Origin: CAZZEX01 sp964653285
GTDB taxonomy: Bacteria; Chloroflexota; Anaerolineae; B4-G1
Assembly: GCA_964653285.1 (NCBI GenBank)
Contig: CAZZEX010000015.1
Location: 4,432 to 68,431 of the forward strand
Length of the DNA: 64,000 nucleotides
Direction of reading: 5' to 3'
The translations under genes were made by a program, and so were the position numbers. The notes under the pieces were generated by a model. That model was not told the DNA's origin and ran no database searches. It saw nothing but the letters and a program-made list of their open reading frames with translations. Positions within the stretch are counted from its first letter, which is position 1; every line of letters starts with the position of its first letter. Of this stretch, positions 15,284 to 23,016 are shown one piece after another.

Positions 15284-16726
15284 CTACGTCTTCTCCAATG
15301 CCTGCCTCAAATCCGCGTCCAACGTCTCCAGATCCACCAACGATGCCTCCAGCGACTCAGCCTCGGCACGGGCGGCATCGGTAAACCCGGCGCGGGCGAA
15401 GAAGGCATAGTGAACCCGCCAGCCCTCCCCCGGGACGACGCGCTTGGCCTTCCCCACCAACTCCCGGATCACGGAGCGCCCCACCGCCTTCACCCCCCAT
15501 TTGCATTCCCCCAGCAGGATGGCCCGCTCTCGCCAGTTGATGGCAACCACGTCCACCTGCGCGTCGGTTGCCCAGTGGCTGCCCACCAGTTCCGGCATAA
15601 AGGGCAGCGCCCCCGCGCGAGCCTGGGTGAGCGTCCACTCGCGGCACAGATCCTCGAACGCCGTCGCACCCACGAACGCGCGGAACTGCTCAGCGATGCG
15701 TTCCCACAGCAGATCGGTCAGTTCCAGCTCGATCATCTCCAGGTTGGGTTCGATGAAGCGGAAGTAGAAGCGCAGGTATGGGTCACGCAGGTAGTAATGG
15801 CTGCGGGTAGTCGTCCGTCGCTGGTCGGGCGGGATGGTGGTCGGAATGCGGCGTTCGATCAACCCCAATTCGCGCAGCCGCCTGAGGTAGGGGACCAGGT
15901 TGGAGGAAGCTGTTCCGATGGCCTGAGCGATCTGGGACGGCGTGTGGTTGCCAGTCGCCACCGCGCGCAGGGTCGCCTCGTAATTGCGCGTCTCGCGTAC
16001 CAGGTCGCTGATCAGCACGGAAGGCTCGCTGCGGAACAGCCCCAGGCGCTGGAAAAGATGCTGGCGTATGTTGGCGCTCAGACTCTGCCGAGCGTCGAAC
16101 CGTTCCAGGTAGGCCGGGATACCGCCCAGCACAGCGTAGGTGGCCACACGTTCGGCAGCCGGGTAACGTGGAAAGAAATCCTTCAAAGCGGCATAGGGCA
16201 GCGGTTCCACCGGGAACTGTCCTGTAGTGCGACCATAAAGAGGGGCCTGGTAGTTGAGCAGGTCCACCATCATCCCAATGTGCGATCCGGCCAATACCAG
16301 GATGAGTGGTTTGTCTTTCAGGAGATGGTCCCAGGCAGCCTGCAGGTGTGAAGGCAGCGACGGATCAGATTCGACAGCGTAGGTGAATTCATCCCAGAGC
16401 AGGATCAGGGGCTGATCGCCGAGCATACGCGCCATCTGCTCGAACAACAGCGCCCAGGAGTCAAAGCGCGGCGGCTCTGGCGCTTCTGCGTCAGGATAGG
16501 CCCAACGCCACAGCGCCCGCGCCAGGCCCTGCCGGCTCGCATCGGCTGTCTCGCGTCGCGCCACCCAGTAGATGTATGGACGATTGGCCTGTCGAACCCA
16601 ATGTAGGAGCAACGTGGTTTTGCCCACCCGCCGTCGTCCATAGACGGTCACGAACTGTGCTCCGCTTCTCTCCAACAGACCATTCGACTCTCGCAGTTCC
16701 CGCTGACGATCCACGAATCGGGGCAT
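15284..16726 (-). CDS. MNS-type ATPase with DUF234-like nuclease domain (full length)
   Basis: A 480-aa protein. N-terminal P-loop domain: Walker A YGRRRVGKTTL, Walker B LILLWDEFTYA, then LVLAGSHIGMM. A winged helix follows at about 260-310 (TPSQIAQAIGTASSNLVPYLRRL). The C-terminal 120 residues contain VDVVAINWRERAILLGECKWG, with the Asp and E-x-K spacing of PD-(D/E)xK nucleases. The family is widespread in archaea and thermophilic bacteria and its role is not settled. Two paralogues occur in the window. It has its own promoter and GAGGAGG ribosome site. Confidence 0.85.
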   Translation of the reverse strand: MPRFVDRQRELRESNGLLERSGAQFVTVYGRRRVGKTTLLLHWVRQANRPYIYWVARRETADASRQGLARALWRWAYPDAEAPEPPRFDSWALLFEQMARMLGDQPLILLWDEFTYAVESDPSLPSHLQAAWDHLLKDKPLILVLAGSHIGMMVDLLNYQAPLYGRTTGQFPVEPLPYAALKDFFPRYPAAERVATYAVLGGIPAYLERFDARQSLSANIRQHLFQRLGLFRSEPSVLISDLVRETRNYEATLRAVATGNHTPSQIAQAIGTASSNLVPYLRRLRELGLIERRIPTTIPPDQRRTTTRSHYYLRDPYLRFYFRFIEPNLEMIELELTDLLWERIAEQFRAFVGATAFEDLCREWTLTQARAGALPFMPELVGSHWATDAQVDVVAINWRERAILLGECKWGVKAVGRSVIRELVGKAKRVVPGEGWRVHYAFFARAGFTDAARAEAESLEASLVDLETLDADLRQALEKT

Positions 16727-16790
16727 AGCGTCCTCCTCTGTCTTGAGCGATCAATCTATATGAAGAGAATCTGAGAATCTTCTCATAAAG

Positions 16791-16818
16791 ATTATACACA
16801 AAACCGCCGCCAGGTCAA
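16791..16818 (-). promoter_or_regulatory. Promoter of the full-length ATPase gene with nearby dyad
   Basis: On the minus strand TTGACC (16813-16818) and TATAAT (16791-16796) are 16 bp apart. Just downstream, at about 16762-16783, is an inverted repeat GAGAAGATTC/GATTCTCTTC that may be an operator between promoter and start codon. Confidence 0.55.
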
Positions 16819-16857
16819 CGGGCCACGGCGCATCCATCCGGTTCAGGACGGCAGGGC

Positions 16858-17098
16858 AGCAAGAAACAGATACAGATGAGGATAGAGTCAGGGGGAATAG
16901 AAGTACAAGGAGATCAGAGAGATCATATAGAATCGATGGATAGCCAGGGTGAGAGAATCAAGATGGAGCCAAGAGACCAAGGGAGAGATAGACCCAAGGG
17001 TATGTGTGAATGTAGAACAGAAAAGCCAGGTATGTAAGAATACAAAGTCGAGAAGGTCAGGATAGGAATGAGAGCCTGTAGAGAGACAGGAAGTGGAT
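16858..17098. other. Purine-rich low-complexity tract without genes
   Basis: About 240 bp whose plus strand is dominated by A and G in short irregular words (AGAGAGAT, GATAGAC, GGAGAGATAGA). No ORF with natural composition and no exact repeat unit is visible. It ends at the left inverted repeat of the IS630-type element. Confidence 0.4.
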
Positions 17099-17114
17099 AC
17101 TGGTGGGTCATTTG

Positions 17115-17891
17115 TCATGCGGATCGCCAATCTTCGATTATGGTGCGCCGGGGGCGTCGTATCGGGCGGCGCGTGCAAGCCCCGGAGCCACCTGGCGCGT
17201 GGCGCCGCTGGCGGCTCCGTGCCCGACGTGCCGCCCGTTTTCCGCCCCACTCGAACGGGGTTGGATTTCGATCCCAGGCGCGGGCGACCGCTTCCAGCCA
17301 GGCAATGATCTCATCTGGCCTGGTTGGATGCTGTCCCGCCAGCGCCCGCCGTTTCAAGATTCGCTGTATCGACTCGGCCATGTTCAACCAGGAACCACGC
17401 AAAGGAGTGTATAACGGCATGACACCGTGCTGGATCAGCCAATCCACAAAGCTGGCCGTCTTGTGCCCCGCGAGGTTGTCCCAGATCAAGAGCATCCGTA
17501 ACGGTGGTAAATCATCGGGCAACGATAGTGGATTGTCCAGCCCGGCACACCAGCACTCCCACAATGCTCGATTCGTTTCTGGGATCAGGTCTTCAGGCGG
17601 CCTCGGCAGGTCAGTCAGAATGGCACTCAACTCCTGTTGCAGCCAGGGATGCAGGACAGTATTTGGACAACTGGTGACACCTTTGACCCGCACCTGTCCA
17701 TCGGAGGGATGAAACAGTGTCAAGAGTTTGGCAGTACCATTGCGAACATATTCGTGAGGCCGGCGTTTGGGTTCGCACTCTGGCTGCCAGGCATATCCCT
17801 CGTAAGGAATGGTCTGGAACGGCCCGGCTTCGTCCTGCATCCAGACACTCAAGCCCAGTGACTCCCCGACTTTGTAGGCTTGCTCGATCAA
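17115..17891 (-). CDS. IS630 transposase, catalytic part (orfB)
   Basis: A 258-aa DDE_3 domain. The acidic residues are visible in LSVWMQDEAGPF, MLLIWDNLAGHKT and NMAESIQRIL. The first codons overlap the end of orfA at a run of seven adenines (GGGGAAAAAAAC on the minus strand, 17889-17900), the usual slippery site for a programmed frameshift that would make one fused transposase. The stop lies inside the left terminal inverted repeat. Confidence 0.85.
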   Translation of the reverse strand: MIEQAYKVGESLGLSVWMQDEAGPFQTIPYEGYAWQPECEPKRRPHEYVRNGTAKLLTLFHPSDGQVRVKGVTSCPNTVLHPWLQQELSAILTDLPRPPEDLIPETNRALWECWCAGLDNPLSLPDDLPPLRMLLIWDNLAGHKTASFVDWLIQHGVMPLYTPLRGSWLNMAESIQRILKRRALAGQHPTRPDEIIAWLEAVARAWDRNPTPFEWGGKRAARRARSRQRRHAPGGSGACTRRPIRRPRRTIIEDWRSA

Positions 17892-18445
17892 GTTTTTTTC
17901 CCCTCCGCCTCTGGATCAGTCACCTCGACGGCGACCCCTTTGCGCTTCCGGGTGACGGTGCCGGTCTTACACCAGGTGCGGTTCTTCTGCCACGTCCAGT
18001 CAGCATCGCGCAAGACACCCCAGATGGTATAGGCGCTGACCTTCGGAAATCCATCGGGCGCTTCGCGCAATGCGCGCTGCAATGTGCTCAGCGACCAGGT
18101 GGCGGTCCCGTCCTTCTCTCGGTCGGGCTGGCGCTCGAATTCGGCCAGGATACGCTTTCGTTCCTCCACCCCATAGATTGTCTGGGCACCGCCACCGTGT
18201 CGTGGCTCAATGGCTGCCAACCCTTCACGGTTGAAACGGGATACCAACTGCGAGACGGCATCATTCGATCGACGACCAGCAACCCGCGCTGCTGCTGTGT
18301 AACTCTGACCAGACGCGACAGCCAACAACGCTTTGGCACGAGCCACGTGATTAGCCGGTTCGCTTTGGGCACGACTAATCCGGGTCAACACTGTTTGCTC
18401 CTCGTCTGTGAGGGGGCGCAACGGGTCTTTCTGTCGTCGGGTCAT
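17888..18445 (-). CDS. IS630 transposase, DNA-binding part (orfA)
   Basis: A 185-aa protein with helix-turn-helix segments at about residues 25-75 (AKALLAVASGQSYTAAARVAG) and a winged part ending in TWQKNRTWCKTG, typical of the N-terminal half of IS630 transposases that binds the inverted repeats. It ends at the A7 slippery run and is expected to be joined to orfB by frameshifting. Confidence 0.85.
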   Translation of the reverse strand: MTRRQKDPLRPLTDEEQTVLTRISRAQSEPANHVARAKALLAVASGQSYTAAARVAGRRSNDAVSQLVSRFNREGLAAIEPRHGGGAQTIYGVEERKRILAEFERQPDREKDGTATWSLSTLQRALREAPDGFPKVSAYTIWGVLRDADWTWQKNRTWCKTGTVTRKRKGVAVEVTDPEAEGKKT

Positions 18446-18541
18446 TGCGAAACTCCTTCAGAACAAGATGGCTGCCATTATACACCATCTGTTCAAAATG
18501 GCTATAGTCATGACAAATGACCCACCAGTTTACCTTGCTCA

Positions 18542-18589
18542 GCGTGGATTGCCAAATCCACGCCTCAACCACCGGATTTGACAATCCGG
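18542..18589. repeat. Double-hairpin unit 1 of the DGR region
   Basis: Two perfect palindromes in tandem: GCGTGGATT-GCCA-AATCCACGC (18542-18563) and CCGGATT-TGAC-AATCCGG (18572-18589). The same two-hairpin design recurs in the next two intergenic gaps. Confidence 0.7.
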
Positions 18590-18599
18590 CGGGAGCGGT

Positions 18600-18986
18600 C
18601 TAGGTGGCTGCTTCCTCCATATCCTTTCCCTTTGATCTCGCCGCACGTTTGCGTTTCCAACCGCCGATGAGCCGCCCGATTTCGTCCATAAGACGCGCGG
18701 CGTGTTCCAGTTGCCCCAGGCTGATGCACTTGAGGTCGTAGCTCAGGCGCACGTAGAGCCGAATCTTGGTCAGTAGTTTGTCGGCTTCGTCCAAGCGCTC
18801 GCCCTGGCGCTCCGGCTCCATCACGGCGTCGAGAATGAGATCGTAGAAATCCAGTACCATCCTGCTCAGCCGCTCGGCCAGCAGAAAACGCTGTGACTTG
18901 GGAAACTTGAGCGTGAGCGGGATGAGCCACAGCAAAAAGTCGTAGGTCTTGACAAAGATAGGCGACTGCGGACGGTAGTCTTTCAT
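18600..18986 (-). CDS. avd: DGR accessory protein Avd (four-helix bundle)
   Basis: A 128-aa, helical, strongly basic protein. The start KDYRPQSPIFVKTYDFLLWL and the following IPLTLKFPKSQRFLLAERL are characteristic of Avd proteins, which form pentamers and bind the reverse transcriptase and template RNA of diversity-generating retroelements. The C-terminus is Lys/Arg-rich. It lies downstream of the reverse transcriptase remnant on the same strand. Confidence 0.85.
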   Translation of the reverse strand: MKDYRPQSPIFVKTYDFLLWLIPLTLKFPKSQRFLLAERLSRMVLDFYDLILDAVMEPERQGERLDEADKLLTKIRLYVRLSYDLKCISLGQLEHAARLMDEIGRLIGGWKRKRAARSKGKDMEEAAT

Positions 18987-19003
18987 GGCACGTTACTTCA
19001 CTC

Positions 19004-19053
19004 GGCCTGGATTGTCAAATCCAGGCCGCAACCGCCGGATTTGGCAATCCGGC
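19004..19053. repeat. Double-hairpin unit 2 of the DGR region
   Basis: GGCCTGGATT-GTCA-AATCCAGGCC (19004-19027) and GCCGGATT-TGGC-AATCCGGC (19034-19053), both perfect, fill the gap between the reverse transcriptase remnant and avd. Confidence 0.7.
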
Positions 19054-19077
19054 GAGAGCAATAGAGTCAAGCCACTT

Positions 19078-19704
19078 TCACTGGGGCGCTCCAATGGGAT
19101 AATCGGCAAAGAGCCGTGTACGCAGACGCCAGGTATCGCCGTGAGCGGCGTGGGCGATCCAACTTTGCACCGAGATCGTCATCTCCTCCAGCGTAATCTC
19201 GCTGTGTCGGTATGCCTCCCGCTGACGGCGGAAGCGACGCACGAAACGGCGCACACTGCTGCGGCGCAGGCGGCGATGGGAGGGGAAGTACTTGACGACG
19301 TCGCCGTGGAAAGCATAGCGGTATTGCCGCGCCCAGGCGTGGCATTGGTCGAGCGCCTTGTGTGTGCCCTTGCCCACGCGGCAGGCAAAGCTGGTGTGGA
19401 TGAATCGCGGCTCCCAGATAGGCTCGATGACTTGACACAGGGCGTGATGCACCACGCGGTCACGGAAGGGCGCGGCGCTCACCAGTCGCCGTTTAGGCTC
19501 GCGGATGATAAAGTTGTGGTAAGCGCCGGGACGGTAGCTCTGGTCGCGGAGTTCGCGCTGGAGTCCCAGCAGGTTGCGCTCCATATCGAACTCGAAAGCG
19601 GCGACCGCGACCCGGCTCCGCTTGCCTCTGCGAGCCTTGCGATACGCCGTGTAGAGGTTTTCAAAGCTGTAGATTTGTGGGTAAAGGTTCTTGTAGGTTT
19701 TCAT
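19078..19704 (-). pseudogene. DGR reverse transcriptase with the catalytic palm deleted
   Basis: The 208-aa frame begins like a DGR reverse transcriptase (IYSFENLYTAYRKARRGKR, FRDRVVHHALCQVIEPI, FACRVGKGTHKAL) up to the first catalytic Asp in FHGDVVKYFPS. Then it jumps directly to the C-terminal thumb region (SHRRLRRSSVRRFVRRF, ITLEEMTISVQSWIAHA, HGDTWRLRTRL). About 170 residues including the YxDD motif are absent without a frameshift. A short FPS repeat present at both ends in intact relatives would explain the deletion. The protein cannot polymerise DNA. Confidence 0.8.
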
Positions 19705-19723
19705 CTCACCCTGCTTGCTCCCA

Positions 19724-19768
19724 GCGGATTGTCAAATCCGCGTACTGGTCGGGGATCTGGCGATCCCC
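19724..19768. repeat. Double-hairpin unit 3 of the DGR region
   Basis: GCGGATT-GTCA-AATCCGC (19724-19741) and GGGGATC-TGGC-GATCCCC (19751-19768) lie between the target gene and the reverse transcriptase remnant. Confidence 0.7.
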
Positions 19769-19805
19769 TGGGAGCGGGTTTTGGAGCGGCCGCGCTGCGC
19801 GCGGA

Positions 19806-19836
19806 TCTGAGGGGGGCAAAAAGCGCCCCCCTCAGA
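19806..19836. terminator. GC-rich 12-bp hairpin downstream of the DGR target
   Basis: TCTGAGGGGGGC (19806-19817) and GCCCCCCTCAGA (19825-19836) pair perfectly around a 7-nt loop. It starts 40 bp after the stop of the caspase-FGE gene. It may be a terminator; in diversity-generating retroelements a GC-rich hairpin at this place also marks the target for mutagenic homing. Confidence 0.6.
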
Positions 19837-19876
19837 CCCCCCCCATCAGAAGTCCAGAACACAGCAGCCCAGAAAC

Positions 19877-22009
19877 TCACTGTCCTGGCGCAGCACCAGC
19901 ACACCGAAACCCGATGCCGCCGAGACGGTAGTCTGGGGCGAAGTGGTAGCGGTGGGCCGCGCGGACGTAGTACCGATTGCCGTAGAACGAGCCCCCGCGC
20001 AACACCTTGAAGCTTCCATCCGTTGGGCCGGTGGGATTCGTCTGCGATGCGGAAGAATAACTGCCGTACCAGTCGGCTGTCCACTCCCAGACGTTGCCTG
20101 CCATATCCAGTACCTCGCACCAACTGGCGCCATCCGGCAAAGTGCCCACCGGCATCGGACCCCCCGAACATACAGCGAAATTTACCAGTTCGCAGGTAGG
20201 CGCATCGTTGCCCCAGGGATAGATGTATCCATGCTCTCCTCGCGCTGCGTACTCCCACTGGGCCTCTGTCGGTAGTTGCGCGCCCACCCATCCGCAATAG
20301 GCATCCGCCCCATACCAGGACACCTCGATTACGGGATGATCCGCATAGCCACTCTTGGGCTGGTACTGGCCTTCCACCTGCTCAATCAGGCAGTGATCGC
20401 TGTCCAATTCTAACCAGGTTACTCCTCCCTCCGTCTGGTTGCCCCGGTCGTTCAGGAAAGCAGCGAACTGGGCGTTGGTGACCTCGGTCTGGTCTATCCA
20501 AAAGTCGTCCAGGGTGACGGAATGTTGGGGGAACTCGTCGCCGCCAGCGCCTGAATCGCCCTCGCTGCTGCCCATCTGGAAGGTGCCACCGGGGACATAG
20601 ACCATCACCATATCGTCAGCGGGGCGGGTCTGGGGAGCGCCGGGGGCGAGGGTTGGTTCGATAGTAGACGTTGGTTCTTGGATTGGCGCAGCCGTGGGGA
20701 TAACGAGGGTCGGTTCGATAGTAGACGTTGGTTCTTGGATTGGCGCAGCCGTGGGGATAACGAAGGTCGGTTCGATGGCTGGCTGGTCAGTCGGCGCTTC
20801 TGTGGGCATTGGCGTTGGCTCCTCCTCCCCCCCCCGGCCTGCCAAACTGCCCCAGGTTATGAACAGCGCCACGCCCACTACTCCAATCACAGTCCAGATC
20901 CAGACTGGCACTGAACTGAGGAGACGCCGTAACCGCTCTTGTGCCTGGGGTGCTACTGCCGGCGCGGGACGGCGGGCAGGGGGTTCTCTTTGTTCCTGGA
21001 TGACGGGGGTTGGGAGTGATGGAGGGGGCTTTTTGGTCGGTAGCGTGGTAACAGTGCGCAGCGCGCGGACGGCGGCGGTCGAGACGCGGTGGCTGTCGTC
21101 GTCGGTCAGATGCGCCAGGGCCTGGCGGGCGGCGAGGGCCAGGCTCTCGTCGCTGCCCTGCAGCAACCGTTCAAGCTCGCTCACTGCGCCAGTGCGCACT
21201 CCGGCAAAGGGGTTCTCAATGGCCCGTTGCAGTTCGGGGGGAAGCTCGGCCGGCTTTATGACCCAATGTGGATTGTGGGCGATGCGGATTTCCCCCTGCA
21301 GGTCGAAAACCCACTTGCGAGGAGTTTGCTGGGGGGTCTCGCCGGTGACGCGATCATAGACGTAGTCGTAGAGCTCGTCGAGGGAGATCCACCCGTCGTC
21401 GTCCAGGTCGGCCTCGCCAGTCTCAAGGCCCTGGATCAGGTGGCGGGTGAAGACAGAGTGGCTGCCTTCTCCAATGACCTCGTCTCCCTCAAAGGCGTAT
21501 TGTATCGCATCGGAGGCAGTCAGTACTACCCGCCCGCGCCCCCCGAAATGCTCCTTGGCGCCAATGTCCGCGCCGGCTTTGGCTATCATCCCTTTAGCAA
21601 ATGCCCCGCTGTAGCAGCAGTCCAGCAATAAGACCTGTCGTCGAGAGCGGCTGTAGCGCATCACGTCGTTGACGAGGGTGGTCGGTATCGCGGTGGTGCG
21701 CAGCATTTTGCGGCGTGTGTCGGTGGTGGCAAAGTACAGGCATCCATCCTCATCTTTGATACCGTGACCGGAGTAGTAGAGCAGCAAAAGGTCGTCGGGC
21801 CTGCGGTCGGCAAAGAAGGCTTCTATGGCCTGGTTCACCTTGTACGAGCGTTCGTTCTGGAGTGTTTGTACTTTGAAGTCGCCAATGGCGGGGTCTTGGA
21901 GGACGCGCGCGAGGGCCTCGGCATCTTGGGCCGGGGCGACCAGTTGCCGGAGGTCAGGATCTTGGTATTGGTAGCTGGCGATGATCAAGGCACAGCGCTT
22001 TTCAGTCAT
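19877..22009 (-). CDS. Caspase-like peptidase fused to FGE-type DGR variable protein
   Basis: A 710-aa protein. Residues 1-240: C14 caspase fold with His82 in YYSGHGIKD and Cys132 in LLLDCCYSGAF. About 265-325: HEAT-like helices. About 370-390: one membrane helix (VWIWTVIGVVGVALFITW). About 400-455: a proline-rich linker with a 19-residue tandem repeat (57-bp repeat, 20655-20768). About 465-710: FGE-sulfatase/C-type-lectin fold (VPGGTFQMGSS, EVTNAQFAAFLN, GNVWEWTADWY, VLRGGSF, GFRC). The C-terminal end is a DGR variable region. The ATG follows the EACC1 stop with no gap, so the two are coupled. Likely a conflict effector that senses ligands through the variable domain (inference). Confidence 0.85.
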   Translation of the reverse strand: MTEKRCALIIASYQYQDPDLRQLVAPAQDAEALARVLQDPAIGDFKVQTLQNERSYKVNQAIEAFFADRRPDDLLLLYYSGHGIKDEDGCLYFATTDTRRKMLRTTAIPTTLVNDVMRYSRSRRQVLLLDCCYSGAFAKGMIAKAGADIGAKEHFGGRGRVVLTASDAIQYAFEGDEVIGEGSHSVFTRHLIQGLETGEADLDDDGWISLDELYDYVYDRVTGETPQQTPRKWVFDLQGEIRIAHNPHWVIKPAELPPELQRAIENPFAGVRTGAVSELERLLQGSDESLALAARQALAHLTDDDSHRVSTAAVRALRTVTTLPTKKPPPSLPTPVIQEQREPPARRPAPAVAPQAQERLRRLLSSVPVWIWTVIGVVGVALFITWGSLAGRGGEEEPTPMPTEAPTDQPAIEPTFVIPTAAPIQEPTSTIEPTLVIPTAAPIQEPTSTIEPTLAPGAPQTRPADDMVMVYVPGGTFQMGSSEGDSGAGGDEFPQHSVTLDDFWIDQTEVTNAQFAAFLNDRGNQTEGGVTWLELDSDHCLIEQVEGQYQPKSGYADHPVIEVSWYGADAYCGWVGAQLPTEAQWEYAARGEHGYIYPWGNDAPTCELVNFAVCSGGPMPVGTLPDGASWCEVLDMAGNVWEWTADWYGSYSSASQTNPTGPTDGSFKVLRGGSFYGNRYYVRAAHRYHFAPDYRLGGIGFRCAGAAPGQ
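19895..19995 (-). other. DGR variable region (VR) in the target gene
   Basis: In the codons from GGSF to IGFRC nearly every position expected to vary ends in C (TAC, GGC, TAC, TAC, CAC, TAC, CAC, TTC, GCC, TAC, CTC, GGC, GGC). All these NNC codons can be reached from AAC by changing adenines, the mark of adenine mutagenesis. No AAC-rich template repeat is present between 18540 and 22410. Confidence 0.6.
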
Positions 22010-22405
22010 TTATTTGCCGGGCGTGAGAATCAGTTTGTGACGGCTCATCCAGGCATCAATCAACTGTTGTTGTTCCTGGGCTGAGATACCCTTTACCTCT
22101 AGCCTGTCACCATCAATTTCGAGAGTGACGGAGCGCAGGCCGTGGCGCGTGAGCCAAGACTTGAGCAGGTCGAGAAGATGGGGGAACACGGTGCCGGAGG
22201 TCAACACTGTGACGAGCATAGCTCCCAGAGCGATGGGGGCACCCTTGGAGCCTATTGGCGCTTCCCCGGTCTCGACCAGGGAAACATCCTCGACATCCAA
22301 GTCCAAGATTTCCTGGCACAGTTGTCGGGTCAGGCGGTCCAGTTCTTCTTCGTCGGCTTCTGAGCTTGTGTTGATAGTGAGTTTAAGTTGCATTTGGTCT
22401 TGCAT
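22010..22405 (-). CDS. Effector-associated constant component 1 (EACC1)
   Basis: A 131-aa protein. It has the EACC1 pattern: a strand-rich start, VEDVSLVETGEAPIGSKGAPIALGAMLVTV, a hydrophobic segment, then SVTLEIDGDRLEVKG and QQQLIDAWMSRH. EACC1 is a constant partner of caspase, trypsin-like and other effectors in NTP-dependent conflict systems described by Aravind and co-workers. It is immediately upstream of, and coupled to, the caspase-FGE gene. The biochemical role is not known; it may recruit or hold the effector. Confidence 0.8.
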   Translation of the reverse strand: MQDQMQLKLTINTSSEADEEELDRLTRQLCQEILDLDVEDVSLVETGEAPIGSKGAPIALGAMLVTVLTSGTVFPHLLDLLKSWLTRHGLRSVTLEIDGDRLEVKGISAQEQQQLIDAWMSRHKLILTPGK

Positions 22406-23016
22406 GGTGTTGTCTCCTGATCGGGTTGGGGCATGGGATCAACGATTTAGCCGCACGCCACCTTTGTCAACCTGGCGTTGCTGAAAAGAGTTCGTTGCTT
22501 CGATGGCTCTATATAGAATTACCCCGCAAGAATTGCGCTATCTGCGAGAACTCTGTAGGGCGGAATGCCATTCCGCTCTACGTTGGTTGCGGCTTCACCG
22601 CGCTATGCTAGATTATATAGGTCATTCCATTTCATGCAAATTGTGGGATGGACTGTTTCGCGCCGCCCAACGGCCAGTGTCAGCCGCCGCGCCGGTGCAC
22701 ACGTCGGTGCTACCGTGGATGATGGCTTCGCTTATTATACCCAAAGATGGCGACTGCGCCAACCAACCCCGCCCGCTGCCCCGCTTCCCTTCACCACGAT
22801 GGATACCGGTAGGCGGAAAATGTGGGGCTACGTCCCGAGCGAAGTCGAAGGGCCGCGGGCTTGCCTTGCAGCCATCTTCCGTCACCAGCCCACGGTGGGC
22901 CGCCCTCTCGCCCGGGCCTGGGTTGGCGTCCTCGCTCTTTAATTCGACGGCGGGAGAGCGCCTCTGCTTTGCACGCTGTGGGGGTCTCTGCGCTGCCACC
23001 TTCCTCCTCCCTCTAG
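22406..23016. other. Gene-free region with palindromes
   Basis: No coding sequence is convincing. It includes a perfect-type palindrome GTAGGGCGGAAT/ATTCCGCTCTAC (22555-22581, one mismatch) and one copy of the CTTCGAC-type short repeat in reverse (22832-22851). The upstream half should hold the promoter of the EACC1-caspase operon, but no clear -35/-10 pair stands out. Confidence 0.4.

Larger units (their letters stand above)
17099..18529 (-). mobile_element. IS630-family insertion sequence
   Basis: Ends are perfect 21-bp inverted repeats starting ACTGGTGGGTCATTTGTC (17099-17119 and 18509-18529). Inside are two overlapping transposase frames on the minus strand. The left end follows a TA, the expected target of IS630 elements, but the right flank reads TT, so the TA duplication is not clean. 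Both ends and frames look intact, so the element may be recent. Confidence 0.85.

Noticed and set aside
18542..19768. CRISPR array
   Set aside because: The repeated hairpins are too few, differ in sequence and are separated by genes; there are no regular spacers and no cas genes in the window.
18540..22410. Search for a DGR template repeat
   Set aside because: No second copy of the VR and no AAC-rich stretch was found. The only GTTGTTGTT-like piece (about 22068) is the Gln run in EACC1.
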